In this document: positions 35,601 to 47,600 of the stretch, piece after piece
Layout of the letters: each line of letters starts with the position of its first letter
Position numbering within the stretch: the first letter of the stretch is position 1
DNA from: Rhabdornis inornatus
Lineage: Eukaryota > Chordata > Aves > Passeriformes > Rhabdornithidae
DNA length: 64,000 nt
Assembly: GCA_013397075.1 (NCBI GenBank)
Contig: VWZS01002022.1
Coordinates: forward strand, 558,001-622,000
Direction of reading: 5' to 3'
Notes under the pieces: generated by a model
Database searches by the model: none
The model's input: the letters and a program-made list of their open reading frames with translations, nothing else
Told to the model about the DNA's origin: nothing
Translations under genes and position numbers: made by a program

Positions 35601-38600
35601 CATGAACCTTCTTAGGGAGATGGAATCCACTGTTCTCATCAAATATTGGTTTAACAGTTGAGAGAAAACAGTGAAATATTTGCAATTTTAAAATTTAATC
35701 ATGCTCTTTGAATTAAAAATGGACTTCAGAAGGGGAAGGTGGAAACAGTCACTGGGGCTGGGAGAGGAGACTGGGATTGTGGATGTGGGGAGTTGGTCTG
35801 AGCCTTTTTCTGGTCCTGACACTCTGCAGGCTGGGGAGGAAGGGATGGGGACCAGCACAAGCCCTGATCAGTATCCCATTGGCATTCCAGAGGGTGGAGA
35901 CATGTGAGGATGGAGACGTGAACAGCAAGGACAGCAGGCTGAGGCTCCACAGAGCTCACGGTGATTTGGCTTGTCCATCTTTGTGTCCCCACACCCCAGC
36001 AGTTCATGATTCTCCATTTGCACTGGGTGGACACCCCATCCCATGCCCTCCTAGCCCAGAGGGACTCTGGCTATGCCTCCCCTTGGCTCTCCAGTGCTCA
36101 CAGAGCTCATACCTCTCTGCCCCCTGGGACCAACAGCTGCCCCAGGCAGCAGCACCTTCCACCCCTTCTCCAAACCCCCAACAGCCAGCGGGGAATTACA
36201 TTTTCAAGGAAAAAATACCTGTTTCTTTTTCGCTTCTTGGAGCTTTTCTTCTTCTTCTTCTTCACAGGTGAAGGGCTGTAGGAGGGAGACCTGAGGGGGC
36301 AGAGGGGCATTAGGGACTACAGGGCTGCTCACAGCCATGCTGGCCACCCCAACTCTCATCCCACTACCAGCAGCATCTCCAGGGTGGAGAGTGGCTGGGG
36401 GCTCCTGCAGGAGCAGGACGAGCCCAGGGAGGAGCCCAGGGAGGAGCCTCAACCCAGCTCTGCTGCCCTGAGGGGACGGCGAGAAGATGGCGGCACCTCC
36501 CTGGGCTGTGCAACCCCCAGGCCCTCACACCTCCATCTTACACAGACCCTTCTGCCTCACACTCAGCTGAGAGCTGCCATGCCCTCCTGCCCCACACACC
36601 GCCATGGCCGCCCTCACATCCTTCATTGATTCTCTTCCCTCACACCCAGTCAGGGGCTGCCCTGCCTGTCCCCTCACGCCACCATGGCTCCCTCACCTCC
36701 TTCTCTTCTTGCGGCCAGATTTCTTTTTCTTCTTCTTCCCCCGAGCCGGCAGCGGCCGCTCCTCATCACACGAAGGGCTGAGGACGGGGGACAAGACCAA
36801 ATAGCCATTAAAAATAATAAAAATAAACCCTGAATGGCTCCCATGGGACTCTCTGGCATCCCCACCTCAGGGACAGGGAGCAGCAAGGTCAATGTTCATG
36901 GTGGACCAAGAGTGTGGGTGTTGCCTCATTACCCTCTAACAAATTATTTACCCACTGATTAAATGAACTGTCTAATAGAGATATAACAAGACAGCTCCAC
37001 CACAGCAATGCTGATTATTTAAAACATGTTTGCTGAGGTTAACGACTCCAAAATAGATTTATAGGTTTTGTTGCTCTTTGTAAATATGCTTTAAATAATT
37101 AATTGGCATTTAATTTGCATACAGTAATTATTGCAACCAGATGCATCTAACTATAATAAAGACTTGACATGTGTTAAGTAGCAATTGATTAGAAATATAT
37201 ATATTTATTGAGACACTATGGTAATTGAAGGAGATAGGCATCTCTTATACAGTTGTTAAACCTTGAAAATAAACCCTCCTGCAAATTAATTTCTTCTTTA
37301 AACATATGATGCTGAATCGTGTTATGTTTCAATGAAAAGCATATACTGTGGTTAATTAATTCAGAGCATTGGGCTGAAAAAAATGACTGATACTCTGTGG
37401 CTACTCATTAACTAATGCAAATGCTTGTAAAGACAGAGGCAGCTGGTGGCAGCCTGGTGGCATCCCTAAATCAGCCCAAATCAGCCATGTGGATCTCCAA
37501 ACAGATCCACAGGTCCCTCTGAATCTCCAAATGCTTCCAGGACCAAGTGGCACAGTGAGCTCCCCAGGGCTCTGAAAAATCATTGGAGGTGCTGGGTTTG
37601 TGCCTTGGTCTCCTCACTTCTCATCCTGCCCCTGGAACAGCCAGGAGCAAGGAATGGGTGAAAGCAGTCCCATGGCTGGAGAATGCTGTGAGATCCTCAC
37701 TACAGAAACAGGCCAAAAATTGAGCAGTTTTCTGCAGCAAGAACAAACATTATTGCTAATGAAAGCCCTAATGCAGAGCAAATGACACTTTGGCGGGGGG
37801 GACACTCAGACTCCACCACCCCTCAACACTTGATCATCCAGGGCTTGAATTACCACTGAAATTACACTATCATAAAAACTCAGTTGCTTAGTGCTTTGAA
37901 TACACTTTGGGGGAAAAAAAAATAAAAGCTCTGCAAAATGAAACTGCAAGCTAATGCTTCAGTTGTGAGCTGTGAAAAACGAGTGCTTCTGGTGCAGTAA
38001 ATCCAGTGTGCAACCACAGCATGGCCCCATGGAGCACCCACATACTCCTCACTGTCTCCTCCCAAGGATTTCACAGACCAGCAGCAGCACCATGAGAGGA
38101 TATGGCACACCTTGGGCTCAGTTGGGCCTTCCACCTCAATGCTGACAGAAATAATGCATTTTCCAGGATGTCTCCCTGTCACTAAGCTCAGACACATGCC
38201 CAAAGACACCCAGGGCACCGCCACAGCCCCAGGAGAGCAGGGAGGAACATCTGACCATGCAGCCACAGGCGGTTTCTGCAGAGCCCTTCTCCCTCTCCCC
38301 AGATAAAGTCGATTTTCTTTGATGTGGCAGCTTTCTCCCATGCGCTGATCTGACTTCAATTGTTCCTCCACGATTATAATCAAAGTCTAATTAAAAGTGT
38401 GCTTTAGATTATTGTTCCAGTTGGCCTGAAATCTGAAGATATGAAATGTGCTTTCTTGCTCTTTCTTTCCAGCATCTTTAACTGAACAGAGAGGCTTTAA
38501 TCCCAGAGACAGTTGAGCAGGCAGGGCTCAGAGACCCCAGCTGCTCCATTTACCATGTTCCATTCATTTTTCCCCTCTCAAGCGGTCAGGGACTAACGAC

Positions 38601-41600
38601 AAGCTGATAACGAGACTGTGTCCTAATGAAGGCAGCGCTGCTGAGCTGATCTAGGCATGGGGAGAGGGGAATTGCTGAGGGCGATTCCCAGCAGACCTGG
38701 TAGAGCAGAGCAGTGCTGGCAGGTCTTGGAAGACTCTGAAGGAGGCTGTAAGAGCGAGCCCTGGAGTAGAAATGAACCGCAGCTTTGTCCCTGCAAACTC
38801 GCACAGGGATTTCATGCGATCGCACACATTTTCTGAGCACACCCTGAGCCATCTAAGGCACCCCCAGCTCTCACAGACCCCAGAGGGGCCGAATAAACAG
38901 CCAGGGACACCTCCCCTGCCACCCCCGTGTTCCAGGGTGGCCCCGCTGCCGGCCCCAGCTCTCACCTGCGTGACCTGCGGTGGGCATGGTCTCGTCTGTC
39001 CCTCCCCTTGGCACAGCCATTGGTGCTGGCAGGCTCCCTGACCACGCAGCTGCTCAGCTTCTCGGGCCGTCTGTCTTCCGCAGGGTACGGCAGGCACCCG
39101 AGCGTCCCGCTGCCGGGGCAAGAGGTGACAAAGAGCCATCAGGAGCTGTCCCTTCAGCTGGGGTCACTCCCCAGTCCTGGGGATTCTCCTTTGCCTTTTG
39201 CATGTAGGAGCCGTGCTGCTGTGAAGGAGAGCTGCAGGTTGCTCTCAGTGCTCAGCTCTGCAGTGGGAAGTGCTCCTACAGGGCTCTGGAATGCCCCGTT
39301 TCCAAACCAAGCTGCACCCCAGCCCGGGCATGCTGTGCTCATTGTTCAGGCAGAGATGCCACGAGCACCATGCAGCCAAGGAGCAGCTGGACAGCACAGG
39401 GCCAGATCCAGTCCAATGGGAAGGAAAACCAGGAGACAGTCAGGACATCTTGTCCTGCATTGTGGGGTTTAGATCACCAGCTCTGCAGAGACAGCACAGA
39501 TTTTGCACTCTGATAGAAAAAAAAAGTCCTTTTCAAATGTAGTTTGCAAACCTGCTAATGCATTGATAACACCTTGCCACTCATCCTTGACTGACAGCAA
39601 ACTTTCCCATTCCTGCAAATAAGGTGCTGGGCTAGTGAACACACATGGTCCTGCTCACAGCTCAACCTTGAGAACCTGGGATGGCCCAGCAGAGTTAAGG
39701 GGAACCACTGGGTCAGGTCAGTGCCTGCAAGAGCCCTGGGAGCTGGCAAGGAGCAGAGCAAAGGCAGGGAAAGCCTGGAGGGAGTGGTTTCTAAGAAACA
39801 TTGGGGCTTGTGCAGGCTGAAATGGAGAAAAGAAGCCGAATGGAGAAAACAAACCCAAACAAGTCTGCGTGCAGACACTCGGGATGAAAGTAAATAGGTT
39901 TCCAGGCCCTGCAGATGTTTATTTCAAAGAATGAAAAGATTAATAAAAGCCATAAACCGTACTCAGCGGGGGTGCTGAAAACGCTGGGGTTTGGTGTCAT
40001 CCAGAGCATTATGGAATAGATAAAGCAAACATGGGCATGCCCAGGCCCAGCCTGGCTGTGGGGTGATACTCAGGGTAGGCTGTGCTCAGCTGGCACTAAA
40101 AGTGTCCCCGTTTCTTCCCATTATCATTTTAAAGCAGATCCCAGAACTGGGCTGTGGGTGCCACTTTAGGGTCAGCTCTGCAAAGTCCCATGGCTCTGTC
40201 TGCCACCAGACCTACCTCCTCTCCTTGGAAAGCAACACCCTGGAGCCCTCAGGCCATGTGGATCCCACCGGAGCAGGGGGAGGCTGGGATGTCACCCTGC
40301 CAGCCCTGCAGCCACAGTGAAAAATGCTTTGGACGCAGAGACCACCACAGCCATCACACATGGGCTGTGGAGATAGGAACAAGGGCCAGGTGTGTGCTGC
40401 ACATCTGGGGATTAAGTGGGGGCAAGAGGGTGGTTACAGAGCACTAGCACGTTAAAAATGCCCCAGTTAGGCATGGCCAGAGTCTTGCATGCTCCAGAGA
40501 ACATCCTGCTGCCTGCCTCAGCCATGAATAACGCTCCTTGGGCTTGGAGTTGGCACAGGAGCACCTGCAGAAGGGTCACCCCTCTCCTTCCACCTGCGTT
40601 TTCTCTCTCGACAAGCATCCACTCTTTCTAATAGCCAGCTCCTCCTTGGAACCTATTTTGTAATGCCTTAACATTTAAGGATATGCACAGTCAAATAAAA
40701 GGGACATCGATCAATAGGGGGAAGCTGGGTGAAACATTTCTGTCCCAGAACATGCAGAAGGTGAATAGTCCCTCTTGCTTTAAAAAGTCTGTTTATAATA
40801 AATCCCCCAGGCGCTTCCCAATATCTCCATTATTTTTAACCATCCAGGAAGCTACATGGTTAATTGTTTTCTGTGTGCCAGCTAATTGGCTTGTGGCCTT
40901 TCCTAAACCCCTTTTAAGAACAGCCTTCTGAGGTTCAATCATTAGGATCCATTAAAAACGTCCCCAAATTAATGACCTGTGCAAAGTCTGAGCTGGATGT
41001 GCTCCAGCAGCTGAGGCAGGAGGGGTCCTCCCCAGGCTGGCAGCAGGCTGCAACACCACTGCCAGGACCTGGGCAAGGCAGGCGACATCCTTGTCACCCA
41101 GCTTCTAATGGGATTTCCAGGTCCTGGGGTTAAAACATATTGGCCTCGAGGCAATCAAGGACTCCTGTCCTGCAGCATGCCAGGAACCATTTCTTCTGGG
41201 CTTGGAAGTAATTATTGATGGAAATAATTATTCTCCAATTCCATCAAAGGCTGGCTTCCGTTCAACCAAACGTTCTTCTCTGATGGATGCTGAGAGTCAC
41301 TAATGCTTTAAACTGGCTGGTAATCCCCTGGCGTGGAGCTCCATAGACATTGATCGAANTCTTATTGTCTTTTGTGTCTTTCATGACTGATATAAAAGTG
41401 ATGCAGTTTGGTGTGAATGATCTCTGTGGCCTCAAAGGACCGATTATCACACCTTCCCTGCTGCTTGTGCCTGAAGCAGAAAAGAAAAAGCCTCTGTGGG
41501 TGTTTTTGCTGGAGCTGGCCCAGGGAGAGCAGCAGGAATGCTCAGCAGGATACTGCTGGGAGCAGGGGACTCACTCAACCCAGGGGATGTGCCAGAGGAG

Positions 41601-44600
41601 GCAGGAAGAAGAGGAGGCAGGAGGGATGCCCTGCTGGGGGATGGCACTGCTCCAGCACTCCTAGTGAGGACCACAGCCTCTCTCCCCAGTGTGCTGGCTG
41701 CATATTTGTCCTTAAGGATGCACTCCTGGCCACAGGCAGTGAGACCAGAACAAAGCAGCTGCCCACCCACCCCACCTGCCCTCCAAGCTTCTCCATTTCC
41801 ACTTGGCAATTCGATCACTTGCAGTCATTTTTCTTTTCCCTTTCTTTCTCCCACGCAGAAGTCCAGCCTATCCATCAGAACTGTCCAGAAGCAGCACAGC
41901 TGCTCCACAGCAGGGCACCTGTGGGCTGCCTACCACCTGCTCAGTGCAGAACATGCCCTGTGCAACTGCCCACCACAGTTGACTCATCCTGTCCCTTCCC
42001 ATCCCAGCAGTCTCTGGTCCAGAAGGGGTTTTTTGGGCTCATGGCAATTTTTGCCAATACTGCAGTGACTGGAAGAGAAGCAGCAGGCACGCAGAGCCCT
42101 CAACTCTCCACCAGCACAAGCCTCTCACAGCCCAGCTTGCTCACCTCCACATTGTGGAGTCAGATTTGGGCTCTCACATGTATTCTCTCTCTAATAGAAT
42201 GTGTTGGCAGCAGAGGGAAATGATTTATTGCCTACCCTAATACAAATGATGCAGGAAAGGTCACTGGTGGGAAGGAACCCAAATATTCCTTATTTGAAGG
42301 TGGATGAAACCACCATAAACCACTATGGCCATATGGAAGAGAAGGGATGGGTGGCTCTTTGCTGCTGGCAGTGCCCTGAGGCCACTCTGCCCCCTTCCCT
42401 GGGGAAGGGATGTCACCCCCAGTTTGTGGGGGTACCATGAAGACCAGTTAAGCACTGCCATTGCCCAAGGACAGACCCTGGCACTGTCCACAGAGGACAA
42501 GACAAAGGCACAAAGCATTTGCTGCCTCAGGGAGCAAACTCCCAAACCATGCCCATCCCTCCATCCTGGGCTGCCATGCTGCATGCCATGGCCAAATGCC
42601 ATCTCATCAGGCCATGAAATGTGGCACTTGGTGACGCACACTGCTCGGGGAGCTGAGCCCAGTGACACCCGTCCCCCCTGGCCGTGCAGTGACAGCAGTC
42701 AGGGCAGGTTTGCTGTGCACTTGACATTCCCTGGGTGCTGCCATCCCAGGCCTCTGCCCTCCCCTGCCCACAGGCTCCCGTGTCCCAGCCCAGCTGCCCT
42801 GGCCCCACAGCAGTCTCCTGCCACAAACCTTCCATCAGTCAGCCTTTTCCCTGCAGTAACTCATCTCAAGAGGAGACAAAAGCAGGAAGGTTGTCTCCCT
42901 AGTGACCTTTCAGCTGCCAGACTGTGGCACCAGACCATCTCCCCACTCAGCCACGTTGTCCCTCGCCTCTGCAGGATGGACCCCAGCAGTTCCAGTCATC
43001 GGTGGCCTTGTGCAGCCCCTGTGCCCTTCCCAGCTGCCCTGCAAGCAGCAGTGTAAGCAAACTGGGTCTGGATAATGCTAACTAAAGAGTTTTGGGGTTT
43101 TTTTATCCTTTATTTTCCTTTGCACATGCAGCTGGATTGGGTGCTGGATGCACAAGCACTTCAGAGGCCTGGGCACTGAGTACACTTGGCAGACCTGCAC
43201 TGGCAGCACACCCAAGGTCAGAGGATTTGGGATAGCCAATACAGAAACTTTACTACATTCCCTGCTTCAGCCCTGGCTGGCTTCAAATTCTCATCATCTC
43301 TACACCCCTCAGTGAAAAGGCAGGAGCAGCTTCAGCCAAACAAAACCCCCAGACGAGCAAGGTTAAAACATCTCTGATGAGCCTAAAAGCTGTGAATGTT
43401 TCACTGGCATTAAATGATGAAGGATAGATACCTTGCCTGGAACTGGAACATCAGGACACAGGCATCCTGAGGAGAGACTGGAGAAACTGCAGTGCCTGCA
43501 GCTGCTTGCACCAGGGATGTTCTCTCGCTTCTCCTGAGTAACATGCAAAAAGTGCATGGACAGGTGACAGAATATCCTATCTCTCCTTTCCTCACCTGGA
43601 GGTTTTGGCTGTGCAAGAGAGAGCAGTGGTGGGTCAGGATCATGGCTCTCCCACATCCCTACACTCTCTGCCACAGCCACATCACATGTGCTTCTGCCCT
43701 GGGCTCTAGTGGGGGTTATCTGAGCTGCTCAAAGTGTTTCTAAAATCCACCCTTTGAGTTGAGAAGCCTTTGGCACTGGCAAATGAGCCTGTGATTTTCT
43801 CTCTCGATCTCTGGCTTTGCTTATCTGATTGAAGAAGAAAATGGTCAGACCATGCCTGTGTCCCCCGAGAAGGAGGGGTCAGGAAAGAGTGTTGTAAAGA
43901 CATTTCCCAGCAAAAACTCCAGCAGATGTGTTTATATAAAGCTCTTTGAAATAAGCACTAAAAATACCTCTTCAAAATTAGGAGATGGGGAATATTGTGA
44001 GTGCTTCCCACAAGCACACCATACACACACAAACACCCATGGCAGGTTCTTTGCCCACCTCATTCAACTCGTTATTATTAGTGCAGCAGGAGCCCTGCAG
44101 TTTGTTATTGAAAATTATAATAGCAAATCACCGAGATACTTTCCTTGATTACACAGACTCCAAGCCAGTTCAATTTTAATCTTCTCCCTGCTATTTTTTT
44201 CTGTGCATCAGCAGAGGCACCAGCTGCAGAAAGGCACGTGGGTTTCTTGAGGCAGTTCAAACGCAGAAGAGAAATACAATTCTGTACTATACATTTTTCA
44301 TCAAATTTTTGCCAGTCGTGACTCTCCTCCCCCTCCTGCTCCCGGGAACCCTGTGTCCTGGCACAAGCCTGGATGCGGCTCCTTTTCCTTCTTGCACTCC
44401 AGAAAGGTTTAACGACCGCTCTCAGCACATCCCGGGCCAAAAAAGCAGCTTGGCTCTTTCTTTTCCAGCAGTTGATTTACTATGCATGGTTGGATCAGAA
44501 CAGAGGAGCTTCCCTGCTGGAAGAGGCCCCGGTGGCGGCGCAGGATCAGTGCCAGATGCTCCGGGGGATGCTGAGAGGTGGCAGCCCACGGGGAGGGTTC

Positions 44601-47600
44601 TGTCCCGGGCACCAGCTGGCAGCGGCGGCTCCTGCTGTGCAGCACGGGATGGACAATCCCTGCAGAGGGAAAACTCCACGGGGGAAAGCGATGCCTCCAT
44701 GAATCGCCTTCTTAGGCAGGGTCAGGGTGAGCACAGCCTCTACCTGCTCCCCACGGCGCGGTCTCCTCCTCCCCAGGGGCACCAGGAGCCCCATCCCCTG
44801 TCCCCCTTCCTTCCTGAGCACCTTGCAGGGCTCGGTGTCCCTTTCCCTCGCTGCCAGCGGCGCAGGATGGCTCTGCTGACTGCCTGCCAGCGACAACAGC
44901 GAGAAACCTGAGGAATATGGCACATGGTCACATTGTTTCTAAAGAAAACCTGGGCTGCTGCCCCATCTCGAACGGTTTCTGCAGCATCTTGTGCCTCCCA
45001 CGCTGCGCTCGGAGGTCCCTGCGGAGCTTCCTGCCCGTCCGCACCTGCACACTGCCGGGACAGGCTTGTTCTCAGGGGGACAATCCTGCGCCTTTCCTGT
45101 CCTCAAATCCCCCTCCTTAGACAAACACCCTGCGGGTTCCCATGCCTGTACAGGAGCTAGTTTTCTCCTCCGTCAGGAAATATGACGAGAGGAGCTTTGG
45201 CTGTTTCAGGTGCCCACAAATGCAGACAGAACTGCTGACATGGCCATGCTGCCCCATGGCACAGCAATCTGGCACATCCCTGATCCATGTTTTGGGGGAC
45301 GCCGGGCTCCTGGGTGACCCAGAGGCCTGGGGCTGAGAGCTCATGACTAACCCCACCCTAGCGCCACAGCCACTCTGCTCACAGCTGGCCTCAAACAGCA
45401 CTCCTGGATCCTTTCCTTGCCATCACCCCCAGGCAGCCTGGAGCAGCCACGAAGGGGGTGAGCTGACAGCCAGGCGTGGGAACAACCTGAAACAGCCCTT
45501 GCAGAGCTGTTTCCTTGTGATTAGGAAAAGTCTGGATCTGAGCTTGTGTTTCCCATTAAACACTTGCCCAAACCAAGCTGGGTAAAGGTCAGGACCAAGA
45601 GGCTCAGAGGGAGCCCAGCAGCTGTGGTTGGGCACTTCCCAACACAGCACGGGGAGCCAGAGGCTGAGAAGCACCAGCGGATGATGCTTAATGCTTTAGG
45701 ATGGGTTTAACAACAAAAAAAAAAGAATTCATGGATGTCCTAGAAAAGAAGTGCTTTAGCACTACCTCCAATATGATCAGGCTGGAGAGCAGCTTCACAC
45801 CCAAGGGGCTGCACAGTGCCAGGCTCTGCTCCAGAGACCATCAGGTGTGCCCATGCCCCCCATTGTCCAAACCCCGCGCTATTTAGCATGGCAAGCAGCA
45901 GTGAAAGAGTGTATTTGCCAATAACAACTCGTTAAATTTTAATCAAATAGGGAATTGTAAGCACACAGTTACCCAGAGCTCCTGGGAGCACTGAGAGCTC
46001 ACTTTAAAAATGAATTAGTAATTAGGCACTTTGGAAGCAGCGAGGAGAAGGTGGCTGGAGAAGATCCACTTGGAGCAGCAATGCTTTCTTTGCCACTCAC
46101 GTAAAGTTTTTCCTCCTCTCCCTTAATTTGCTTCCTTTGAATTGTCACTGGAAAAGGGGAGAACACACTGGTGGTCCCAACACTCCGGTAATTCCAAGAA
46201 CACAACCTGTTCATGCAGCTACCACCTGTCTGCAGAGCTGCCCTGGAAATGCCTCTGGTTGAGCCTCTCTGCTGCCCCATCCATCCATCCATCCATCCAT
46301 CCATCCAGGCTGGGGACAGGGACACTCGGGTCACCAGATGCTGTTCATAAACCAGCCCCTGAGCCACCCCATGTGCCAGAACACAGGCATGGTGCTCAGT
46401 AGCCTGTGGCTACAGAACAGTGATTCCCAAGGGCTCAGCTTGAAATGACTTCAACATTAAGAAATGCTCAACCCCCCAAGGACAGACTCAGGGGTGCAGC
46501 CAAATGGATGTCCCCAACTTGGGTGCCAAATGGGTGTCCCCAAGCAGGGCATCACTTGGGCAGGGGTCTGGTGAGGAGGGGTTCCCTGGACATCCTTCTC
46601 TTTGGGACTTGTCTCCTGAACATCCAGCCCCCTGGGAAGCACAGGCTGCACTGCCAGGGTCACCTGGGGCCAGGAGGGCTCCATGACACCATGAGGAGCA
46701 GATGTCCCCACACAGGGAAGCGTGGGCAGAAATGAGCTCCTGTGGAAATGAATTAACCAGCAGATTTCTGCTGCTGACCAATGAGTCTGCAATGTTCCCA
46801 GCCCGGCAAGGGATGTGGAAAGTGGGCTTTAAACTCCCACCCTCACTTGCTGACAGGGGCTCTTGATGGCCAGAAGGGCCCTTTGCCTCCCTGTGTGTGC
46901 AGTGACAGCTGAGCTGGGAAGCTCCCAAATTGCAGCTTCATGGGTTGGGAGTGTTTGGTTTGACTCCAATCCTGTTTCCCTGTAACACCCCTGGTCCTGT
47001 GGGAAACACCTCAGTGGTCAGGCTGCCTGCCCAGGAAGGATTGGTGAGAGCTTTTGAGTAAAGGAGAGTTTCTGGAAGGGAAGACAGGGCCTTTTCTCCT
47101 CCCACTATGCTCCAAGGAGGAAAAGGTTGGTATAGCTGTGCCATCCCTGCCACACAGAGGGCTGTGGGATGCTCAGCGCTGTGTGGGAGTCAGAGCCAGA
47201 AAGAAACTTCCTGTCTGCTCTCAGGTCTCCAACCATCCATACCACCCTGCAACTCTGGACATTGTTTTATACCATCCCAAAAGAGAAAAGGGGGAATATT
47301 TGTCAGCTTGCTGTTTCCTAGGGAGAAGATTTGGAAGAGGCAGGTGAGTCCCCATGGCAGACCCTGCCAGGAGGGGCTGCAGAGAATAATTTCAGTTTCC
47401 ATCCCATCCATCTTTAATTGGGTGTAATAATAATTTTATTGCTTGCTGGGATTTGTGAGGCCGAACTAATATTTGTAAAATGCTTTGCTATCCTCAGCTG
47501 AAAGGCAATCTAGAGTGGCAAAGCCCTGGTATTATTCACATTTGGATAATCCAGAATTATTCATAAACAAAATCAAGATTATGCAAATATATTCATTAGT

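Noticed and set aside
41359..41359. Undetermined base (n), with a second at 58676
   Set aside because: Both are single ambiguous bases in noncoding sequence, an assembly matter and not biology.
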